Positions 1 through 6,045 of a stretch of DNA of 64,000 bases are shown here, in pieces. The notes under the pieces are model-generated. The model searched no databases and was not told the origin of the DNA. It was given only the letters and a program-made list of their open reading frames with translations. A program made the translations under genes and the position numbers. The DNA comes from Desulfocarbo indianensis (GTDB lineage: Bacteria > Desulfobacterota > Desulfarculia > Desulfarculales > Desulfarculaceae): positions 310,001 through 374,000 of the forward strand of contig LBMP01000003.1 in the NCBI GenBank assembly GCA_001184205.1. Direction: 5' to 3'. The first letter of the stretch is position 1. Each line of letters opens with the position of its first letter.

Positions 1-153
1 AATGGAGGGCCTGGGTGTCCGGTCTGGGACTTTGGGAAAAAGCGCGGAAAATCAGGCGAAGAATCAGCTTGTAACCATCGACATCATTAGCAGATGCGTT
101 GCAGCGTCGAACGCTCGTCTGAGGAAATCGAAACGGCCAATCGGGAATTTCGC

Positions 154-226
154 TTGATTTTTGCTTCCCGACCCCTTATTTTAGGATATGCTATTAAGGT
201 AAAATAAAGGCGAATCTTATTTTAGG
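154..226 (+). promoter_or_regulatory. fic promoter with three TTATTTTA operator-like boxes
   Basis: A sigma70-like promoter can be read as TTGATT (154-159), 17 bases, TATTTT (177-182). The -10 lies inside the 11-mer CTTATTTTAGG (175-185). The same 11-mer recurs exactly at 216-226, and its core is present inverted as TAAAATAA at 200-207. The three boxes therefore sit between the promoter and the start codon at 242. That arrangement is typical of an autorepressor site. The downstream Fic protein carries its own C-terminal winged helix, so it is the natural candidate to bind here (inference). Confidence 0.5.
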
Positions 227-241
227 TTCGAGGCAGGCAGG

Positions 242-1411
242 ATGAAGCGAGAACTCCAAGGCAAATACGTGACCATATCGACGGTGGGTGAGAAGGCCCA
301 GGCCTTCGTGCCCGCGCCGCTGCCGCCGCGTCCGCCCATCGACTGGACCCCGGAGCTGCGCAGCAAGTTTGACCAGGCGCTGCTGGCGCTCGGGCGGCTG
401 GACAGCGTCTCGACCTTGCTGCCGGACACCTCGCTGTTCCTCTACATGTACGTCCGTAAGGAAGCGGTGCTCTCCTCCATGATCGAGGGAACCCAGTCGT
501 CGCTGTCGGATCTGCTGCTGTTCGAGCTGGATCAGGAACCGGGTGTACCACTGGATGATGTGCGAGAGGTCAGCAACTATGTCGCCGCCCTCGATCACGG
601 CCTGCGTCTGTTGGGGGAAGGGCTGCCGCTGTCGCTGCGCTTGTTCCGCGAGATCCATGGCGTTCTGCTGACTAAGGGCCGGGGCAGCAATCAGACACCA
701 GGGGAATTTCGGCGCAGCCAGAACTGGATCGGAGGCACCCGGCCCGGCAATGCGGCCTTCGTTCCGCCTCCGGCCGAAGAGGTGCTGGAGTGCATGAGCA
801 AGCTGGAGTTCTTCCTCCATGACCAGCCGGAACCGACTCCGGTGCTGCTCAAGGCGGCGCTGGCCCATGTGCAGTTCGAGACGATCCACCCATTTCTGGA
901 CGGTAACGGCCGTCTGGGGCGTCTGCTGATCGCGCTGCTGCTATGCGAGCAGAAGGTGCTGCGGGAGCCGATGCTCTACCTCAGCCTCTACTTCAAGACG
1001 CACCGCCAGTATTACTACGAGCTGCTGGGCAACGTGCGTCTGACCGGCGACTGGGAAGCCTGGCTCGATTTCTTTGCCGAGGCGGTCATTGTCACCGCCA
1101 CCCAGGCGGTCGAGGCAGCGCAGCAGCTCCTGGACCTGTCGAACCAGGACCGCGACAAGATCAGCGGCCTCGGCCGGGCGGCGGCCTCAACCCTCCAGGT
1201 CCACCGGGCGCTGATGGAGCATCCCATCGCCACCTCAGGCTCGTTGGTAGTGAAGACCGGTATCACCCCAGCGACCGTCAACAAGGCACTCGGCCATCTG
1301 GAACAGCTCGGCATCGTCAAGGAGCTGACCGCCCAGAAACGCAACCGCCTGTTCAGCTACGCGGGCTATATCGAGATCATGAGTCGTGGCACGGAACTGC
1401 CGGGCAGATAG
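242..1411 (+). CDS. Fic family AMP-transferase, class II (autoinhibited), with C-terminal winged helix
   Basis: 389 aa. Fic domains transfer AMP (occasionally other nucleotide moieties) from ATP to hydroxyls of target proteins. The catalytic loop is intact: HPFLDGNGRLGR at residues 216-227, with His216 as the base, Asp220 for metal and Arg227 for phosphate. A class II inhibitory helix motif, S-x3-E-G, lies at residues 78-83 (Glu82). The protein is therefore expected to be held inactive until relieved. An N-terminal Fic_N region comes first, and residues about 310-385 look like a winged helix (ITPATVNKALGHLEQLGIV). This is the common Fic_N-Fic-wHTH architecture of free-standing bacterial Fic proteins, usually of unknown target. 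GGCAGG precedes the ATG. The gene opens the accessory stretch and has no antitoxin partner next to it, as expected when the inhibitory motif is in cis. Confidence 0.9.
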   Translation: MKRELQGKYVTISTVGEKAQAFVPAPLPPRPPIDWTPELRSKFDQALLALGRLDSVSTLLPDTSLFLYMYVRKEAVLSSMIEGTQSSLSDLLLFELDQEPGVPLDDVREVSNYVAALDHGLRLLGEGLPLSLRLFREIHGVLLTKGRGSNQTPGEFRRSQNWIGGTRPGNAAFVPPPAEEVLECMSKLEFFLHDQPEPTPVLLKAALAHVQFETIHPFLDGNGRLGRLLIALLLCEQKVLREPMLYLSLYFKTHRQYYYELLGNVRLTGDWEAWLDFFAEAVIVTATQAVEAAQQLLDLSNQDRDKISGLGRAAASTLQVHRALMEHPIATSGSLVVKTGITPATVNKALGHLEQLGIVKELTAQKRNRLFSYAGYIEIMSRGTELPGR

Positions 1412-1415
1412 GTCA

Positions 1416-1442
1416 ATTCGATTCCCGTTTTCGGAATCGAAT
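1416..1442. repeat. 10-bp inverted repeat after fic
   Basis: ATTCGATTCC (1416-1425) pairs perfectly with GGAATCGAAT (1433-1442) across a 7-base loop CGTTTTC. No T-tract follows, so it is a poor intrinsic terminator. It may instead protect the 3' end of the fic message or be a protein site. Confidence 0.5.
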
Positions 1443-1667
1443 CAGATTCGTTGGGGTGTTTTTCTTGGTATCCGCTTGCGTTGCAAACCCGTCATCCTCG
1501 TCCGGAGCTTGGAAATCGGGGAAGAAAAGTTGCTTCCCGGTTGGGAACTTGGGGCGTAACTTGACTTCCCATGTAAAGCCCTTTGTTTTCAGTGTGTTAC
1601 GGGGCATATCGAGACTGGAGGCTGAGTTGCGGTCGGGAGCTTTTTGCTCCACCACTTCATAATTTAT

Positions 1668-1706
1668 GAAATAGGCCGGTTAACAAACCGGCCTATTTCT
1701 TTTTTT
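1668..1706 (+). terminator. strong rho-independent terminator
   Basis: A 14-bp perfect stem (1668-1681 with 1686-1699), loop AACA, followed by a T-run (1700-1706). The T-run shows it acts on rightward transcription. The nearest rightward gene, fic, ends 257 bases upstream. The terminator thus closes either a long fic 3' UTR or an unannotated short transcript. Confidence 0.85.
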
Positions 1707-1808
1707 CACCATGGTCCCACCGTTTGCCGCGCCGCGAGAACGATCATTGATCCATCGTCCTGTTTTGGTTTAGTCTGGTTTCGGTATGCACAATAATGGG
1801 GGGTAATT

Positions 1809-2627
1809 ATGTTTAAATGGTTTAGGTCTAAAAAAAGCTCGCCAGATAATAACAATACACACAAACCTAGTATAAACCCCAAGGCTAGCGAAACCGCGAG
1901 CCCCGGCAAACCGCCCGATAATGTAATCAATCGCACCAACCAAATAAGCTGGAACGACTGGAACAAGCCCGCTAATGGCACGATCTATTTTCAGAATCTA
2001 GGTCTTTCCGGTGTCACCTACAACAATCCAGACGGTGTAAGCAGGCAAGAAATCCTTGCCCGCATGCAAAGATGGGAAGCGCTGGATTTGGTGCGAGAAC
2101 CCAACAATCCTCATGACGCTAACGCCGTGGCTGTTCTTGGAGGCATGGGCCAGATAGGCTACATTGAAAAGGCGTTTTGCTGGCAGATAGCGCCTATGAT
2201 GGACGCTGGTTGGTCTGTCCTGTCCAAGCTGTCAGCGCTTTATGGTGGCGATGGAAAGAGCTTTGGAGGAAAAGTCGAAGCCCACCTATCCCCGCCAGAA
2301 GGGGCTATCACGATAAGATCAAAAATTGTGGGTATTAGTGGCAAAAATGAAGATGGTGATCCCCGAAGTGAAATCGCAGAAGAGGCACAGGTTGGAGATT
2401 TGGTTGATTTATCCCTGGGTGGTGGTTTAGAGACTGACGCCCAGCACGTTTACGTTGACCTGGCACATGGTGCAAACTTTGGGCGCCTTGACAAGAAAAA
2501 TGCATCTATTTTTGCGCCTCTACTGGAAAATGGCTATTCCTGTATTGCTTCGGTAGAGGAAACCGGCTTAGATGATCAGGACAAGCCGATGGTGGTAATC
2601 ACTGCCACCGCATGGAAGGCCAGGTGA
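1809..2627 (+). CDS. HIRAN domain protein
   Basis: 272 aa. Residues about 60-160 match the HIRAN domain: GVTYNNPDGVSRQEIL, then REPNNPHDANAVAV and QIGYIEKAFCWQIAPMMDAGW. HIRAN domains bind DNA ends or stalled forks in HLTF/Rad5-type proteins, and stand-alone bacterial copies often occur in mobile or defence-rich regions. The C-terminal half (about 180-270) is a second compact region containing YVDLAHGANFGRLDKKNASIFAPLL that resembles a divergent second copy of the same fold (inference). No helicase or nuclease motif is present. The first 50 residues are polar, Asn/Ser/Pro-rich and probably a flexible tail. The gene is clearly richer in A+T than the core genes downstream, suggesting acquisition. 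A GGGGGG ribosome site lies just before the ATG. Confidence 0.75.
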   Translation: MFKWFRSKKSSPDNNNTHKPSINPKASETASPGKPPDNVINRTNQISWNDWNKPANGTIYFQNLGLSGVTYNNPDGVSRQEILARMQRWEALDLVREPNNPHDANAVAVLGGMGQIGYIEKAFCWQIAPMMDAGWSVLSKLSALYGGDGKSFGGKVEAHLSPPEGAITIRSKIVGISGKNEDGDPRSEIAEEAQVGDLVDLSLGGGLETDAQHVYVDLAHGANFGRLDKKNASIFAPLLENGYSCIASVEETGLDDQDKPMVVITATAWKAR

Positions 2628-2898
2628 AACGTCCCGTGGCTTGCGATCCGGGCATGCTCCAAACGGAAACGCCCCATCAAGCCGGATCGAAAAGTGAGAT
2701 AACGGTTGTCGCTGGAGTTTCAGTGGGAAATCGCTTCGGCATATATAAAACCATAGAGTCTATGGAAGCCGACCGACGAGGTAACCAGGCGCGCAAGCTA
2801 GCGCTAAATGCGGTGAAGCGCGGCACCTGCCGCATTATTTGGCTTAGCTCCTGCAACTGGGCGCATCGATAAAGTGCAAAGCCGAGAAGGAGTCATGA

Positions 2899-3789
2899 AT
2901 GCCTGACCTTAGCGTTGCCACTTTGCGAAAGATAATATTTTGTTCCATTGCGGTGGCGTTATGCTTGTCATTTTCACCCGCGTGGGCCCGTGAGGCGATT
3001 TCTACGCCAATCCTTCCAACGGCGCCAAATTTCAGGGATCTCGCCGGAATCTCCGCCAGTAAGGGGGGAAGCGGATTAGCCAACATAACCAGCAATTTTG
3101 GCGTAATGCGCACCGGGGTTATTTATCGTAGCGATGAATTGGCTTATCTCAACGACGAGGACTCGGCGGCCATCGCCTCCTTGGGGATCGGCCGGGATAT
3201 AGACTTGCGCACGCCCTCCGAGATCAGCGCCTCGCCCGATCGAGTGCCGCAAGGGGTCATTTACACCAACGTCAACATCTATGGCACCCCTAATCCGGTG
3301 CCCGACCCGCCGTTCACCTCTCCCCCCTCGGTAGCCATCGAATTCATGCAGGCTGGATACAGGGCGTTCATTACCGATCCGGTGCAACGAGAAGCCTTCC
3401 GCACGGTCTTGCTCACTCTGTTGAACGATTTCTTTCCCGGCATGTACCATTGTTCCGGCGGCAAGGACCGTACCGGCTGGACCTCCGCTCTCCTGCAGAG
3501 CATCGCCGGGGTGTCGCCGGAGACCATCCTGGATGATTACCTGGCCACCAACACTTATACGGCCGCCTTGATTGAGGCCACACGGAGGGCCATCCTGTAC
3601 CAAATCCCGGAGGCCAACCCGGAGACCATTGACGCGCTCTTGGGGGTCCAGGCCAGCTATCTTCAGGCGGCGTTTGACCAAGTAATCGCTTCCTACGGGT
3701 CGATGCATGCCTATCTAACGGAAGGGTTGGGACTGACCCAAGGCGACATCGACGCGCTGCGAGCCAAGATGGTCCACTACCCGAGGTAG
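2899..3789 (+). CDS. exported tyrosine/lipid-type phosphatase (Y_phosphatase3 family)
   Basis: 296 aa. Residues 1-30 form a signal peptide (KIIFCSIAVALCLSFSPAWA), so the enzyme acts outside the cytoplasm, probably in the periplasm. The catalytic P-loop is HCSGGKDRTG, with nucleophile Cys185 and Arg191. The upstream DLRTPSE segment (residues 102-108) and NFRDLAG (44-50) are the other signatures of the family that includes Mycobacterium PtpB and similar dual tyrosine/phosphoinositide phosphatases. AGAAGGAG ends 6 bases before the chosen ATG. A second ATG four bases earlier opens only a three-codon frame (ATG AAT GCC TGA) that overlaps the true start. Neighbours do not reveal the substrate. The low-GC surroundings suggest the gene belongs to the accessory stretch. 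Confidence 0.85.
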   Translation: MPDLSVATLRKIIFCSIAVALCLSFSPAWAREAISTPILPTAPNFRDLAGISASKGGSGLANITSNFGVMRTGVIYRSDELAYLNDEDSAAIASLGIGRDIDLRTPSEISASPDRVPQGVIYTNVNIYGTPNPVPDPPFTSPPSVAIEFMQAGYRAFITDPVQREAFRTVLLTLLNDFFPGMYHCSGGKDRTGWTSALLQSIAGVSPETILDDYLATNTYTAALIEATRRAILYQIPEANPETIDALLGVQASYLQAAFDQVIASYGSMHAYLTEGLGLTQGDIDALRAKMVHYPR

Positions 3790-4050
3790 GGTCAAACCAC
3801 GCTCGTGAAGTGCTCAAATATCCTTCTAGCGGACGGGCAAAGCCTTTATCTTCATGACCGGTCGGATGGAAGCCGGCCCCGAGAAGCCCCAGCCTGCCGG
3901 CTGTCTCAAGGTTAATTCGCTCCGATTCGCCCTCAGACTCCGAACTCAACCGCTCGATCATGATGCCTCTCCAAAGTGCGAAGCTTTTCTCTGATCCCGG
4001 CTCTCCTTTGATGTTTGCGCTTGATCAGCTTTTGTTAGTTTAGTTGTTCA
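3790..4050. other. gene-free stretch before the HEPN cassette
   Basis: No gene recognised. The left part keeps the composition of the phosphatase gene; the right part becomes A+T-rich and leads into the inverted repeat and promoter of the two-gene cassette. No terminator hairpin with a T-run was found after the phosphatase stop. Confidence 0.4.
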
Positions 4051-4116
4051 AAGTTTCCCTCTTGAACTCTGAAAGCGGAAACTTAATTGACCTGCGAAAC
4101 CGAACTAGGCTACGAT
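4051..4116 (+). promoter_or_regulatory. promoter and inverted-repeat operator of the wHTH/HEPN cassette
   Basis: AAGTTTCC (4051-4058) and GGAAACTT (4077-4084) form a perfect 8-bp inverted repeat with an 18-base spacer. It is followed immediately by TTGACC (4087-4092), 18 bases, TACGAT (4111-4116). The first gene starts at 4177. An inverted repeat abutting the -35 is a typical site for a small DNA-binding regulator, and the first product has a winged-helix-like C-terminus, so autoregulation is plausible (inference). Confidence 0.5.
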
Positions 4117-4176
4117 GTTCAAAATTATGGCAATTAAATGCCGCAAATTTTGAATCATATTCTATGGGGGAACAAG

Positions 4177-4653
4177 ATGAGCACATCCAAAATTGAAATA
4201 AAGATAGGAGAATTTTCTTTTAACGGTGAAGGTGAAGCCGATTGGTTAGATTCTCAATTAGACAAGATATTGGATAAAGCGAAGGAATTGATTAAGCTCG
4301 CACCTGTGCCTCACGCGATACAAAACCCAGCTGGAAACCAACTTCATTCACCAGCTCATTTTTCTCAAAACAACGAATTTTCCGGCAAGACGCTAGTTAC
4401 ATTTCTCAAAGAAAAGAATGCAACTAATAGTCAAGTTGAAAAATTTCTGGCGACTGCGGCTTGGTTGGAAGCAAAAGGTCAAAAACGTCTGACAACTAAA
4501 GAGGTCAGTAGTGCTTTAAAGCAAGCAAACCAAAATCGTTTGGGGAATGCATCGGCCTGCCTAGGGAAAAACGTCAGCAAAGGATTCTGCGAAAAAGACG
4601 GCAATCAGTTTTTTGTCACTCAAGAGGGCAAAGATCATCTTGGGTTGGCATAA
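4177..4653 (+). CDS. unrecognised small protein with C-terminal winged-helix-like domain
   Basis: 158 aa from the ATG at 4177, chosen because GGGGG ends a few bases before it; an in-frame ATG at 4138 lies too close to the promoter. The N-terminus (KIEIKIGEFSFNGEGEADWL) is a beta-rich segment followed by a short helix. A variable linker follows. Residues about 75-158 (FLKEKNATNSQVEKFLATAA, then TKEVSSALKQANQNRLGNAS, then FFVTQEGKDHL) look like a winged helix with a terminal beta-hairpin. I do not recognise a named family. Its stop is separated from the next ATG by two bases, so the two products are very probably made together. The gene is markedly A+T-rich compared with the chromosome to its right, which points to horizontal acquisition. 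Confidence 0.7.
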   Translation: MSTSKIEIKIGEFSFNGEGEADWLDSQLDKILDKAKELIKLAPVPHAIQNPAGNQLHSPAHFSQNNEFSGKTLVTFLKEKNATNSQVEKFLATAAWLEAKGQKRLTTKEVSSALKQANQNRLGNASACLGKNVSKGFCEKDGNQFFVTQEGKDHLGLA

Positions 4654-4655
4654 TT

Positions 4656-5423
4656 ATGGCGAAAGAACTACAAAGCGCCCTGAGATGTTTGCCAAACACA
4701 CTACGCCGAGAACTAATCACAGAATTCCGTAATATTCAAGCTTCATATATTGGCCGGAAATGGTCACCGGCTGAGTTGAGCGGTGGACACTTTTGCGAAA
4801 TCGTTTATTCAATTCTTAAAGGACATGCCACTGGCTCCTATCCTAACCGCTCAAGCAAACCGAAGAATTTCCTAGTGGCCTGCCAAATGCTCGAGAAGGA
4901 GCAGAAACTTCCAAGGAGCTTTAAAATTCTAATCCCTCGCTTACTACCAGCACTTTATGAGGTCCGAAATAATAGAGGCGTAGGTCATACTGGAGGAGAC
5001 GTCAACCCAAATTTTATGGATAGTTCGTTAATCCTATCTGGAACTACCTGGGTCATGTGCGAGTTAATTCGCGTTCTCCATTCACTAACCACAGAACAAG
5101 CGCAACAAATTGTATCGCGATTAACTTCGCATAAGAGTCCTGCGGTATGGGTATCTCCAGCTACTCGTAGAGTTCTACAACCAAATCTAAAATTAAAAGA
5201 CCAAATTCTTCTTCTTGTAGGCTCCAATGAGGAATCAACAGCTTTTACTGATTTAGTGGCATGGATAGAGAATAAAAATGTGGGATATCTAAAACAAGTT
5301 ATTAATAAAATGCATAAAGATCGTTTAGTTGAATTCAATAACGATGGATTAATAGAGTTACTTCCACCAGGAGCGAGGGAGTTTGAAGCTATTTTACAAG
5401 ATTATGGCAGAGATATTAATTAG
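4656..5423 (+). CDS. HEPN-like protein with C-terminal winged helix, candidate RNase/abortive-infection effector
   Basis: 255 aa. The N-terminal two-thirds is helical. It contains LYEVRNNRGVGHTGGDVN, giving R104-x6-H111, which fits the RX4-6H active-site motif of HEPN ribonucleases and resembles the C-terminal domain of some abortive-infection proteins. Residues about 178-248 (LKDQILLLVGSNEE, then YLKQVINKMHKDRLVEF) look like a winged helix. The paired gene immediately upstream encodes another winged-helix-like protein, and the pair has its own promoter. HEPN proteins beside a small DNA-binding partner usually form toxin-antitoxin or phage-defence modules; this is inference, and RNase activity is not proven by the motif alone. 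Composition is A+T-rich like its partner. No intrinsic terminator follows. Confidence 0.65.
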   Translation: MAKELQSALRCLPNTLRRELITEFRNIQASYIGRKWSPAELSGGHFCEIVYSILKGHATGSYPNRSSKPKNFLVACQMLEKEQKLPRSFKILIPRLLPALYEVRNNRGVGHTGGDVNPNFMDSSLILSGTTWVMCELIRVLHSLTTEQAQQIVSRLTSHKSPAVWVSPATRRVLQPNLKLKDQILLLVGSNEESTAFTDLVAWIENKNVGYLKQVINKMHKDRLVEFNNDGLIELLPPGAREFEAILQDYGRDIN

Positions 5424-5697
5424 ATCGGCTACACTACCTTCCCTTTTTCGATGCCTTATTCCTTGTTTGCTAAGGTACAATCCCACTCTCAGCTTCTCAG
5501 TCAACCGCTCTCACTCGCGTTCCATTTTCTCCTAAGCCTAGGTATCGCCCTGAATCAACCGTTGTTCCCCCTTGCTGTTTTAATGGTTCCAACCTTTCGA
5601 GTAAAAACCCGTCGCTCTTTTTTTGCTACAGGTTCCTGATCGCATCCGGCGTTCTCCTCACCCACAATCATGAACGAGCCTGACCCTCTCTTGCCGC
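5424..5697. other. gene-free stretch after the HEPN gene
   Basis: No supported gene. A 62-codon frame from 5451 has no ribosome site or family features. Composition rises in G+C across this stretch, marking the likely right edge of the accessory region. The promoter of the metal-efflux operon begins at 5698. Confidence 0.4.
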
Positions 5698-5738
5698 TTG
5701 ACATCCCCTGCCGTCCTTGTATACATATACTATGTATA
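5698..5738 (+). promoter_or_regulatory. promoter of the metal-efflux operon with overlapping palindromic operator
   Basis: TTGACA (5698-5703), 16 bases, TATACA (5720-5725) forms a good sigma70 promoter. A perfect palindrome, TATACATA-TAC-TATGTATA (5720-5738), covers the -10. A bound repressor would block polymerase. The adjacent CsoR-family gene is the obvious ligand-responsive repressor (inference). The site is A+T-only in its arms, unlike the G-tract-containing operators known for copper CsoR. Confidence 0.7.
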
Positions 5739-5758
5739 AGTATTAAAGGGAGGCAAAC

Positions 5759-6034
5759 ATGGCGCTGTGCGGTGACGACCATCCCAAGTTGATCGCCCGA
5801 ATCAACCGGATCGAGGGGCAGGTTCGCGGCCTCAAGAAAATGGTGGAGGAAAACCGCGACTGTATGCAGGTCCTCAAGCAGGTGGCCGCGGCCCATGGGG
5901 CGTTGCGCGCCCTGGGCGCGATCATCCTTGAGGACCACATCAAGGGTTGCGTGACGACCGCCATCGCGGAACATGACCATGAATCCGAAGCCATCGCGGA
6001 AGTCATTGAGGTTTTCAACAAATTCAGCAAGTAG
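5759..6034 (+). CDS. CsoR/RcnR-family metal-sensing transcriptional repressor
   Basis: 91 aa, the usual family length, all helical. Conserved [12 protein letters not shown] near the N-terminus is the family signature. The metal ligands of CsoR are present as Cys35, His60 and Cys64 (DHIKGC), and the N-terminus adds Cys4 and His8, which may widen or alter metal choice. Members form tetramers that bind the operator in the apo state and release it when metal (Cu(I), Ni/Co, Zn) or a thiol stress signal is bound. A GGGAGG ribosome site precedes the ATG. The palindrome on its own promoter and the P-type ATPase 11 bases downstream indicate a self-regulated metal-efflux operon. Confidence 0.9.
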   Translation: MALCGDDHPKLIARINRIEGQVRGLKKMVEENRDCMQVLKQVAAAHGALRALGAIILEDHIKGCVTTAIAEHDHESEAIAEVIEVFNKFSK

Positions 6035-6045
6035 AGGCGATAAAG

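Larger units (their letters stand above)
1412..1808. other. gene-free stretch between fic and the HIRAN gene
   Basis: I see no convincing gene here. An 80-codon open frame on the minus strand (1413-1655) lacks family features and a good ribosome site. The stretch holds a 10-bp inverted repeat just after the fic stop and a strong rightward terminator at 1668-1706. A weak promoter-like TTGACT (1561) lies 100 bases before that terminator. GGGGGG directly upstream of 1809 serves as the ribosome site of the HIRAN gene. Confidence 0.5.

Noticed and set aside
1413-1655. 80-codon minus-strand open frame
   Set aside because: No ribosome site, no family features, and it spans the inverted repeat after fic.
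1630-1667. Sequence ending CTCCACCA before a strong terminator, resembling a tRNA or tmRNA 3' end (possible att site)
   Set aside because: No T-loop TTC motif at the right distance and no acceptor partner; the rest of a tRNA cannot be folded.
2612-2872. 86-codon frame overlapping the end of the HIRAN gene
   Set aside because: Starts inside the HIRAN gene, lacks a ribosome site and has no recognisable features; AATGCGG/CCGCATT (2807-2813, 2830-2836) may just be a small hairpin.
5451-5639. 62-codon frame between the HEPN gene and the metal operon
   Set aside because: No ribosome site, low-complexity hydrophobic translation, not linked to a promoter.
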